Below are positions 55,111-64,000 of a stretch of DNA of 64,000 nucleotides, piece after piece. The DNA comes from Polyodon spathula. Taxonomy: Eukaryota; Chordata; Actinopteri; Acipenseriformes; Polyodontidae. The stretch covers positions 39,382,468 through 39,446,467 of the forward strand of contig NC_054540.1 in the NCBI RefSeq assembly GCF_017654505.1. Direction: 5' to 3'. A model generated the notes under the pieces. The model worked only from the letters and a program-made list of their open reading frames with translations. It was not told the origin of the DNA and did no database searches. The position numbers and the translations under genes are program-made. The stretch's first letter is position 1, and each line of letters opens with the position of its first letter.

Positions 55111-56124
55111 GCTGGACAAGTGTTTTATCTCTACCTATCACTGAACAAACTATATAACTTTTCAATTGCAACGCATTAGCTGAACTGAGTTACGTCTGAT
55201 CAAAGGAACTATTCCCAATGGGAAAACTGACAACAACAAAGATAATGTTGCAAGCCTTGGAGATCAACAAGCTGATCTCCATTTAAAAAGAACAATTTGT
55301 TTATTGTGAGCCTAGCAATACAATGCGTACTGCAAAGTGCTGTCTACATTAGAACTGCGGATCTGGAGAGCTACAGTATTCATCGACACAGATTGACTTC
55401 TGTATATGGAAATTGATAAGTATTCAACATGTCTCATATTAAATAATTTATGACTTGAGAAAGTAACTGAAGCAAATGCTATCAAGTTAAGTGGAAACTG
55501 TTCTAGGAATATAATATAACTTCCTGTTTTAGTGTGTGTAAGAAATGTATTATGTTTGTTTAAAATGTGCAACTCAAAAGGAGTTGCCTCGTAAATGCAG
55601 AGAATTTCATCATTGCCCTATTTGAGTTAATTTGAATATATAATCAACTGAGGTTGATAACATATTATTAGTTTGGTACATCACGTCTAAATTAACACGG
55701 TAAAACTAATTTGCTAAATTAGGTACTGTAACGTTAGATTCCTTGCTGAATGGGAAGTTGAATTAATTCTCGTGCATATTGACATGATCGATTACAACAA
55801 GAGATGGGTATTGAAAATACTAATGCAAAGTAGACACTTTGTGTGATAAAACATATTCAATATTAGTATATTAACCATGTATGCTAATGATGTTATGGTC
55901 GTTGTAATCATTTGACTATGGAATCCATTAACTGCATATTACAATTCATGCATATCTCTAACCAATAGCCTTTCCTTTCTGTAATATTAGATTAGTTTTG
56001 CACTTCTTTATCCCTTAAACGATTGTTTTATATTTCTGACACGTGTGGATGTCAATTGTTGTCAAGGGAATCTGAGTTCTACAAGATGTCAGTGAACTAT
56101 TATGGTATGTTTCAGTTATTAACG
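55111..56124. other. About 1 kb AT-rich insertion in DIRS D leader
   Basis: Base composition drops sharply from GC-rich repeat to AT-rich DNA and returns equally sharply at about 56125 (ggcatcgaggagagcgctgt). No inverted ends, duplication or coding frame could be recognised, so the nature of the insert is open. Confidence 0.45.
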
Positions 56125-56300
56125 GCATCGAGGAGAGCGCTGTCGGTGCCAAACAGTCGGTGCAGAGTGGACCTGTTCCAAGATCGGTGCCGGTGGTAGG
56201 CACGGTCGGTGCCGGGCTGTAGGTGGTGCCGAAGATGTTTACACCGGTGCAGAGTCAATCGCAGCCGGGTAGGCGCTGTTTTTCTCAACCTTGCAGTCAG
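56125..56300. repeat. ggtgccga-type tandem repeat (DIRS D leader), part 2
   Basis: Continuation of the repeat at 54790-55110, with shared phrases gagagcgctgt and ggtgccgggctgtag. Confidence 0.7.
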
Positions 56301-56945
56301 CGGGAAAAACCACGGTCGATGCCGGGGTATGCAGCCATTGAGTCGGCATGGTCACCGAGGGCAAGCGCAGCCGCGCTAGGAAAGCCTGAGGCTTGAGAGA
56401 GGAGCTAAGCCCGAGCTGTTTTTTTTTTTTTCTTGGTCGCTGTGACTGATATAAATTGGTGAAGAGGACAATGCCGCGACCACGCGGAGTCTCCTTACAG
56501 CACCACAACAGCTCCTTACACGGTATATCAACTACATGAGGCCTCGTGCAGTGAAAAAAAGAGTAATGGCCGCCGCCAATCTCAGAACAGGGGTCGAAAC
56601 CAGCTCTAGTTAGTAAACTGATGTGAGCATTAGGTGAGAGCACTCTTAGTAAGGTTTGAAAGAGTGATTTTACCGTGGAATTTAATAAATTTGCAAGTAA
56701 AACCCAACAAACCAGCCAATTTCGGTACAAGAAAGCAAATGCAATCTGTGACCTGTCTCAGTGAAGTGAGAGAGAAAATGGGGATGTGCTACTATGAGGA
56801 TGTCCCTCTTCAACAGGAGGTGGGAGGGACTTCCCTCTCACAGCAGGGCAGCTTTTTTATATATGCTCAGTGATTGATGGTCAGAGAGGCTCTTCCCATT
56901 CGGTAATGGTTGTCATTCTAATTGAAAGGGAATACAATGCTACGT

Positions 56946-57221
56946 ATATAATTAAAAGTTTCTGCAGCTTCATGGTCCCTGGTACCTTGTCATTTCCTCT
57001 GCTGTAATTAGACCGTGTGACCTACAACACAGGACATGATTAGGAATAGTGTTGAAAAGACACGCAAACAACCAAAAGATTTTCATCACAATAAAATGTT
57101 ACTAATGCTAGGAAGGTTGTTCCAACTCAAATGGTCCACACCTTGGGAGATGTCTCCTCCATGTGTGGTTGAGGATACCAAGTAATGGAAAAAGGGTTCC
57201 AGAGCAGGAATGTGCATTCAA
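56946..57221. other. Non-coding spacer
   Basis: No gene or repeat family recognised. Confidence 0.4.
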
Positions 57222-57600
57222 GAGAAGAGCTGTGTGGTTCTATGTAGTTCCAGGGTAGGGGTGTGCTTTCAGAAACAGAGCTGTGTGGTTCTGTGTAGTT
57301 CCAGGGTAGGGGTGTGCTTCAGAAACAGAGCTCTGTGCTTCTGTGTAGTTCCAGGGTAGGAGTGTGCTTTCAGAAGAAGAGCTGTGCGGTTCTGTGTCGT
57401 TCCAGGGTAGGAGTGTGCTTTCAGAAGAAGAGCTGTGTGGTTCTGTGTCGTTTCAGGGTAGGAGTGTGTTTTCAGAAGAAGAGCTGTGTGGTTCTGTGTA
57501 GTTTCAGGGTAGGAGTGTGCTTTCAGAAGAAGAGCTGTGTGGTTCTGTGTAGTTTCAGGGTAGGAGTGTGCTTTCAGAAGAAGAGCTGCATGGTTCTTTC
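57222..57600. repeat. 51-bp minisatellite
   Basis: About seven and a half units around agctgtgtggttctgtgtag and ttccagggtaggagtgtgct. The agctgtg landmark recurs every 51 bp (57380, 57431 and so on). 51 bp equals 17 codons, so every unit has the same frame and both strands stay open (17-residue repeats FQKKSCVVLCSFRVGVC on plus). No start context, flanking exon or known protein supports coding. Confidence 0.92.
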
Positions 57601-58439
57601 CCATTTGCAAAAATGCCCATTTTGACAAACATGGACCTAGTATCATTTTAAATAATTAATGTAAGGGGTAAATCAACCCCTATTGGTCCACTTGACTGGT
57701 TATCACAATTTTTTTGTTTAAAATGTAAGTATTGTGATTAACCTGGTACACTACACTCAAGGGTAAATAACTAATAATGATGCACATTCATTACTCTGTC
57801 ATGTTTGATATACCAGTATTGCACTGAACCTTCTCTGTCTTCATATGTAACTGTGTTCCTGCCAGTATGCCGAAAACATTACCACTGATAGCCATCATGA
57901 AGTGAGAGTTATTTAAAGCAGCTTTGAAGTCTGTCTTTCAAATAGGTTTCATTTCTCAATAGTCAGGTTTCATGTTCTACTCACTCCATCGTAATATAAT
58001 AGTATCTGTTACCATCTCAAGGGTGACTGTTTCAAAATGTAATATATCAACAAAAACAAAACAAGCCTCATCAAAAGAGATTTACAGTGATAAAATATAT
58101 TTTCTTCTTAATTAAAGGCTTGCTCCATATATGAAGGTGAGCAGTTATTTTTAAATTCACAAATTTAAAACTAAATCGAACAGTAACACACAGTAATCAT
58201 TATAGTACAAATGAGGCAAAGAATTGAATTTATTCAACCAAGCCTCTCACATTTTGCTTATAGTGTTTAATTTCCCTCATTTATCATTTACTGTGTATTT
58301 CTTTCAGGTGCCACTGAGATGGTGTGAATTGCAACAGGATTCACCAGCGGCATATACTAGTTGCCCGAGAAACTATTTTGCTCATCCAAAAACAGGCTAT
58401 TTCCTACCTATACTCCCTGCCCCCGCTGCTTTCTAACTG
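57601..58439. other. Non-coding AT-rich spacer
   Basis: No gene or repeat family recognised. Confidence 0.4.
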
Positions 58440-59806
58440 ATAGTTTGCCCACTCTATCCACTATGACTTTCTTTGCTATGCCAGCCCTTCCCTCTTCTTG
58501 CGCTCACAAGATCTCTTACCATCACTGCTCTAACCTTTCCAACCTGATCTTTTTACCTCTACCCCCATCCTCTGCCCCTTTGCCCTGCTCTCTCTCTCTC
58601 TCTCTCTGGTGCCTCTGGAACAGCCAATCAGCTTGCAACAAGGCTAACTTCCTCTCTGTCTATGCCACTCATCTCTCTCTCTTGACGCTCTGGCTCTTAC
58701 AGAAACATAGACTGCTGCCCTAGTTGCTATCTCCTCTCTCTTCTCTCTGGAACTTCTCATTCCACTCTGCTCTCTCCTTTCTCTTCTCTTTGGAACTTCT
58801 CAATCCCCTCTGCTCTCTCCTCCCTCTGTGACAGCACTTTTGAGTTTCACACTGTTGAACTGCACTCTCCATGTCATCTGCTTTTGTTGTTCTCAAATGC
58901 ACCCCTGGTCCCCTTGCTCACTTCCTTGATGAGCTTGACATCTTCCTCTCTTGCTTTCTATCACAACCTCTATTCCTATAATTGTCAGGCAATTTTAACA
59001 TTCATCTCTCCTTCTCAACTTATTCTGCTGGCTTTCTCCTTGATTATTTCTGTCTCTTACTCATAAAGCTGGCTGCCAACTTGATTTGATTTTCTCCAGA
59101 AAATGTTCTTTCTTCCTCTACTATCAACTCTCTCCTTCTCGGACCACTTCTTCATCTCCTTCTCACATCTTTTGTAACATCTCCCCTGCTTCAGCTATCC
59201 AGCCCCTTCAGCTCATTCCAAATTGTGCTGCTCGTCTTGTATTCTCCCAACCTCGTTACTCTCACGACACTCCTCTGCTTCGCACCCTCCATTGACTACC
59301 TATCTCTGCTCACATTCAATTCAAGACCCTTGCTCTTGCCTACCACTCTCTTCACCACACCCCCTTCCTACCTCCAATCCCTCGTGTCTCCCTACACCCC
59401 CTATCACCCTCTCTGCTCCTCTACGGGCTAACTGGTCATGCCTTCTCTCCACTCTCCATCCTCCTGTGCCCGCTCCTTCTCTTTTTTAGCCCCTCTGTGG
59501 TGGAATCAGCTACTGGAGAACTTCAAGACTGCCCTGTCTCTCACTGCTTTCTGCTGCCTCCTCAAGACTGCACTTGTAGATCTCTTTATCTACTCCTCCT
59601 ACTACATACTGCATTTGCTTGACCGAAGCACCACGTTACTGGATCCTCAGCTGATGAACTATTCTTGCACTATTTGCACTACTATTATGTCATTGTAGAT
59701 ATAAATTGTTGTAATCCTGACTTCTTGTGTCTTATTTCCAGTAACACCTGGAACACCTGTAAGTCACCTTGGATAAAGGTGTCGCCAAATAAATAAAATA
59801 CATAAC
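58440..59806 (+). mobile_element. L2 LINE, internally deleted
   Basis: At 58600-58720 a frame reads LWNSQSACNKANFLSVYATH then LSLLTLWLLQKH, the start of the L2 endonuclease (LWN.QSACNKADFI..YA..LSLDALALTETW). From about 59215 C-terminal pieces appear (TFNSRPLLLPTTLF-type frames, SYLQSLVSPYTPYHPLCSST). The 3' end gtaagtcaccttggataaag then gtgtcgccaaataaata is the L2 tail. Most of the RT is missing or unreadable. The element is C/T-rich, including (CT)n at 58588-58606. Confidence 0.7.
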
Positions 59807-60088
59807 AATGTATCGCTGTTGTGTACCTATCTGATGTACATTTGGCTGTGTTTTATTTTTCTAAAATATAAATAAAAACAATTATATAAAAATATTCTGA
59901 ATTTGTTAATATAGTCCCAGGGTGAATGCTATATACTATAATTCAGTTGTATACTTATTATTATATTATTGGTGGTGTTGTATTACGTCGTGTGTGTGTC
60001 TTTGACACATAGTTACAATTTGTTAGATATTTTTGTAGTCCTTGGTCATAAATCAGTTTTAAACATTTATTTTTGATTCACACTAGGA
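59807..60088. other. Non-coding spacer before CR1 copy 2
   Basis: AT-rich, no gene recognised. Confidence 0.4.
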
Positions 60089-60099
60089 CTAATTCCCAG

Positions 60100-60488
60100 C
60101 GACAGCGAGCGAGTCTTCCCAGCGACAGCGAGTGGAAGCGACAGCGAGTGGGAGAAGTACAGCGTGGAAAAGTACAGAGCAGTTTCGAAGCAGAAAGGAG
60201 AAATTGCATCTTGAATTGCTTTAATCGGAAAACAGAGGACATTGGGGAAACACAGCCGCGTGTGTTTTTCTGATAACAAACAAGCTGAAACTCGGAGCAG
60301 CTGATTCAAATTCAGCGCCGTTTTGAGACACGGGCGAGGGGAGGAGCCGACAGCACAGCAGAACAACGCAGTTAAACGAGGCAGTCTTCCCAGCGACAGC
60401 GAGTGGGAGAAGTACAGCGTGGAAAAGTACAGAGCAGTTTAGAAGCAGTTTGAAAGCAGGTTGACAGCTGCAGAAGAAACTAAACTTC
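60100..60488 (+). repeat. CR1 copy 2 5' UTR tandem units
   Basis: gagtcttcccagcgacagcg begins near 60109 and a related block begins at 60371 (gttaaacgaggcagtcttcc), about 270 bp apart. Each is followed by gagtgggagaagtacagcgt and gaaaagtacagagcagttt. Smaller repeats of agcgacagcgag lie within. Confidence 0.7.
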
Positions 60489-60514
60489 AAAAAAAAAAAA
60501 AAAAAACCCTCAAC

Positions 60515-61462
60515 ATGGTCTTCAAGCCAGTAATCTGTGACACCTGCTTGATGTGGGAAATCCGAGAAAACCCAGCGGAGCTAAACCAAGTGTGCGTAAA
60601 GTGCCGCGCGATCCAGGATTTGCATAAACTAGTAAGCATGCTAGAAATGGAGCTGGAAGAAGTGAGACAGCAACAAGATCTTGAGGAACTGGCACACCCA
60701 CAATTCATGGAAGTCTGCATCACCCCTAACAGACTGAAAGCCACCAGGGAGATAGAAGGTCAGAACAGCTGGGTTCAGGTAGGCAGAAGCAGGGAAAAAA
60801 AGAAACTTCGTCAAACACAACCACCAGAAATCAAAACAACCAACAGATTTGAGTCACTTCAGAATTTTGATGAGCAGAACCAACAACAAGAGAATGAAAG
60901 GAACAACATCCAGGACCCCATTGACAGTGGTGACCAGACAGCAAAAAGAAGGGAGGTCATGATTGTTGGGGACTCCATATTGAGAAACACAGCAAGTTCA
61001 GTTCGCAGTTTGGACCCCCTTACTACAACAGTGTGCTGCCTTCCGGGAGCCTCGGTCAAGCACATCACTGAGAACGTGGACAGGCTCCTAGAACGAACAG
61101 GAGACAACCCGGTAGTAGTCGTCCACATCGGTACAAACAACATTGGAAGAGACAGACCAAAATCCCTGCAAAACAAATTCAGAGAGCTAGGAAGGAAATT
61201 AAAAGAGAAAACCAAAACTGTGGTATTTTCTGGTATACTACCGGCACCTTGCAAAGGACCATATGGACAGCTGGAAATAATAAATCAAAACCAATGGTTG
61301 AAGACGTGGTGCACACGGGAAGGCTTCACCTATCTTGATCATTGGACCACTTTCTACAACGAGGACTATCTGTATAGACGGGATGGACTGCATTTAAATA
61401 ACAAGGGAACTAGTCTACTTGGAGAAAAGATCCTCGAGCAGGTTCGGAAGCATTTAAACTAG
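60515..61462 (+). CDS. CR1 ORF1 protein: zinc-binding, coiled coil, SGNH esterase
   Basis: 315 codons from ATG at 60515. An upstream in-frame ATG at 60461 would run through the A-run as poly-Lys, and copy 1 lacks it. Residues 8-35 hold CDTC...CVKC, a zinc-binding pair. Residues 36-62 (QDLHKLVSMLEMELEEVRQQ) form a coiled coil, followed by a polar Gln/Asn-rich linker. From about residue 150 comes an SGNH esterase: block I VGDSILRN with the nucleophilic Ser, block III GTNNI, block V DGLHLNNKG with the Asp and His. This layout is known for CR1 ORF1, where the esterase is required for retrotransposition in a related fish element. No damage is visible. Confidence 0.9.
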   Translation: MVFKPVICDTCLMWEIRENPAELNQVCVKCRAIQDLHKLVSMLEMELEEVRQQQDLEELAHPQFMEVCITPNRLKATREIEGQNSWVQVGRSREKKKLRQTQPPEIKTTNRFESLQNFDEQNQQQENERNNIQDPIDSGDQTAKRREVMIVGDSILRNTASSVRSLDPLTTTVCCLPGASVKHITENVDRLLERTGDNPVVVVHIGTNNIGRDRPKSLQNKFRELGRKLKEKTKTVVFSGILPAPCKGPYGQLEIINQNQWLKTWCTREGFTYLDHWTTFYNEDYLYRRDGLHLNNKGTSLLGEKILEQVRKHLN

Positions 61463-61546
61463 AAAGGAAGGGGGGAGAAATCAACAAAAAAAACAGAAGG
61501 GAGACCGCATCAAAACAAGAACAACAACTCAGGTAAGACAACCATT

Positions 61547-64000
61547 AAATGTATTTATCTAAATGCTAGAAGTATCAGAAACAAAATTCTAGAACTTGAA
61601 GCTACTGCACTAACAGGTAACTATGATGTGATAGGTGTTACAGAAACGTGGTTGTCTGAGAGTGATGGGGACGAATATAATATTAGTGGGTATACACTGT
61701 ATAGGAAAGACAGGCAGGACAGAAGAGGAGGAGGGGTAGCGCTATACATAAGAAACAGTCTTGAAGCCCAGGTGTTAAACCTGGACAAAGAAAATAAAAC
61801 CGAATCAATATGGGTCAGAATAACGGACAAAAATTCAAAAGGCATAATAATAGGAGCATGCTATAGACCGCCAGATTCAGACGGTGAGCACAATAATCTG
61901 TTATACAATGACATTAGAAATGTGTGTAGCAAAGGAGAAGCCATACTAATGGGGGATTTCAACTTCCCCCAAATAAAATGGGAAAACCCGGTGGGTAGCG
62001 CGAAGGATGAAATAGAAATGGTGGAAATGACAAATGACTGCTTCCTAACACAATTTGTCAAGGCACCGACTAGAGGGGAGGCATGCCTTGATTTAGTCTT
62101 TTCAAATAACGAAGACAGAATAACTAAAACAGAGGTCAGAGAACCACTGGCAAACTCAGACCACAACATGGTCTCATTTGAAGTGTTTTTTAAATCCCAA
62201 AAAGTAATGACTAAAGCTAAGGTTTACAATTTTAGAAAAGCAAACTATGAAGGCATGAAACAGAGACTAACAGAAGTAGATTGGAGTAAAATAGAGAAAA
62301 CACCCACAGAAAAAGGATGGCTGTTCTTCAAAAATGTAGTACTAGAGGCGCAAAACAATTATATCCCTAAAGTAGACAAATCTAAATGTAAAACTAAATT
62401 GCCAAAATGGTTTAATAGATCAATTAAAAAAAATATTCAGCGAAAAAAGGCACTTTACAGAGCATTAAAAAAGGACCAAAAAGAAAGTACACAGAAAGAG
62501 TACACAGAACTGCAAATGCAAGTCAAAAAGGAAGTTAGAAAGGCCAAGAGAGAAATAGAAATGAACATTGCTAAGGGAGCTAAAACCAATTCCAAAATGT
62601 TTTTCCAATATTACAACAGCAAGAGAACATTCAAAGAGGAGATTAAATGTTTAAGAGATACAAATGGCAAAATCGTAGATGAAGAAAAAAAAATAGCAAA
62701 TATGTTAAATGATTACTTTTCACAAGTTTTTACAAAGGAAAGATACTGACAACATGCCCCACATGTCATCCAGTTCCTATCCAGTTTTAAATAACTTTAG
62801 CATAACTGAGGCAGAAGTGTTAAAGGGACTAGGAGCTCTTAAAATAAACAAATCCCCTGGGCCGGATGAGATCCTCCCAAAAGTACTCAAAGAAATGAAA
62901 GAAGTTATTTACAAAACCGCTAACCAAGATCATGCAGCAGTCTCTTGACACAGGGGTGGTACCGACAGACTGGAAAATTGCAAACGTAATACCGATCCAC
63001 AAAAAGGGAAACAAAACTGAACCAGGTAACTACAGACCAGTAAGCCTGACTTCTATTATATGCAAACTTATGGAAACTATAATAAGATCCAAAATGGAAA
63101 ATTACCTATATGGTAACAGGGTACTGGGAGACAGTCAACATGGTTTTAGGAAAGGGAGATCGTGTCTAACTAACTTGCTTGATTTTTTTGAGGATGCAAC
63201 ATCGATAATGGATAATTGCAAAGCATATGACATGGTTTATTTAGATTTCCAGAAAGCTTTTGACAAAGTCCCGCACAAAAGATTAATTCTCAAACTGAAC
63301 GCAGTTGGGATTCAAGGAAACACATGTACATGGATTAGGGAGTGGTTAACTTGTAGAAAACAGAAAGTACTGATTAGAGGAAAAACCTCAGAATGGAGTG
63401 TGGTAACCAGCGGTGTACCACAGGGATCAGTATTAGGTCCTCTGCTATTCCTAATCTACATTAATGATTTAGATTCTGGTATAGTAAGCAAACTTGTTAA
63501 ATTTGCAGACGACACAAAAGTAGGAGGAGTGGCAAACACTGTTGCAGCAGCAAAGGTCATTCAAAATGATCTAGACAAGATTCAGAACTGGGCAGACACA
63601 TGACAAATGACATTTAATAGAGAAAAGTGTAAGGTACTGCACGCAGGAAATAAAAATGTGCATTATAAATATCATATGGGAGATAATGAAATTGGAGAAG
63701 GAATCTATGAAAAAGACCTAGGAGTTTTTGTTGACTCAGAAATGTCTTCATCTAGGCAATGTGGGGAAGCTATAAAAAAGGCTAACAAGATACTCGGATA
63801 CATTGTGAAAAGTGTTGAATTTAAATCAAGGGAAGTAATGTTAAAACTGTACAATGCACTTGTAAGACCTCATCTTGAATATTGTGTTCAGTTCTGGTCA
63901 CCTCGCTATAAAAAAGATATTGCTGCTCTAGAAAGAGTGCAAAGAAGAGCGACCAGAATTATTCCGGGCTTAAAAGGCATGTCATATGCAGACAGGCTAA
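61547..64000 (+). pseudogene. CR1 ORF2: APE endonuclease and reverse transcriptase, nearly intact
   Basis: The endonuclease starts KCIYLNARSIRNKILELEA (61547) with no ATG upstream in frame, and continues GVTETWLSES, GGGVALYIRN, MGDFNFP and NSDHNMV (Asp/His catalytic block) to about 62200. A one-base insertion near 62741 and another near 62918 shift the frame twice. The RT then runs from 62932: NVIPIHKKGN, DSQHGFRKGRSC, LDFQKAFDKVPHKRLI, GVPQGSVLGPLLFLIYINDL and KFADDTKVGG, with FADD intact at about 63500-63511. A TGA at 63601-63603 replaces a Trp in WADTWQM. The frame then stays open to 64000. Confidence 0.9.

Larger units (their letters stand above)
52406..56945 (-). mobile_element. DIRS-like retrotransposon D, lacking the recombinase
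   Basis: On the minus strand, from right to left: a possible terminus with tcccattcggtaatgg near 56910; GC-rich leader with ggtgccga repeats at 56125-56300 and 54790-55110, separated by about 1 kb of AT-rich DNA; gag (about 53600-54665); RT (53320-53592); RNase H (52400-52980). The recombinase expected to the left is gone where the element meets the L2 at 52405. Confidence 0.75.
60089..64000 (+). mobile_element. CR1 LINE, copy 2 (young, continues past window)
   Basis: 5' UTR with two related blocks (about 60100-60370 and 60371-60488), an A-run, intact ORF1 (60515-61462) and an ORF2 reaching the last base of the window. It is very similar to copy 1 over all shared parts, which points to recent activity of the family. 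ORF2 carries two frameshifts and a nonsense codon, so this copy is not autonomous. The 3' UTR lies outside the window. Confidence 0.92.

Noticed and set aside
57269..57646. 125-codon minus-strand ORF as a secreted repeat protein
   Set aside because: It is explained by a stop-free 51-bp minisatellite with a period of 17 codons; no signal peptide or exon context.

Overview
This window looks like intronic DNA from a vertebrate, most likely a non-teleost ray-finned fish such as a sturgeon or paddlefish. That is an inference from its mix of repeats: CR1 LINEs whose ORF1 carries an esterase, L2 LINEs, a Nimb/I-type LINE with RNase H, four DIRS-like tyrosine-recombinase retroelements, Tc1, hAT, piggyBac and PIF/Harbinger DNA transposons, and many solo LTRs. 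There are no operons, CRISPR arrays or prokaryotic signals.

The only host coding sequence I can support is one 91-bp exon on the minus strand (7540-7630). Its 30 residues match the S1 region of the cardiac/epithelial potassium channel KCNQ1 (Kv7.1), and it has consensus splice sites and the length and phase of the family's exon 2. The rest of the window is then probably introns 1 and 2 of kcnq1. I did not find exon 1 or exon 3.

Layout: 1-1290, a 37-bp minisatellite interrupted by the 3' end of an LTR retroelement. 2211-2942, a solo LTR (family A). 4252-7262, a Gypsy RT scrap, a DIRS element and a Tc1 tail. 7540-7630, the kcnq1 exon with an (AAT)16 tract close upstream of its acceptor. 8362-10206, a foldback MITE, a solo LTR (family C) and a piggyBac relic. 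10677-12882, a TA/CA microsatellite invaded by a Tc1 element and an LTR-like element. 13611-14920, family A LTRs. 15180-22740, a three-level nest of DIRS inside hAT inside DIRS. 22745-23286 and 26420-26640, LTR-like pieces. 29100-34568, the Nimb LINE, two Gypsy-like 5' ends and two Tc1 remnants. 34770-36514, an L2 tail and a Harbinger element with an LTR inside it. 37185-37690, an LTR of family B. 39636-39784, a Harbinger transposase relic. 43097-48341, a family A LTR and CR1 copy 1, itself interrupted by a solo LTR. 49430-56945, LTR B, an L2 split by two LTRs, and a DIRS element. 57222-57600, a 51-bp minisatellite. 58440-59806, an L2. 60089-64000, a younger CR1 copy with intact ORF1 that runs off the window.

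The most informative observations are structural. The hAT has an 8-bp target duplication 6.2 kb apart with a whole DIRS inside it. Two solo LTRs have 5-bp duplications, one with an empty site visible in the second CR1 copy. Several otherwise different LTRs share a palindrome just upstream of a TATA box. Family assignments come from recognising translated motifs by eye; no database search was run.
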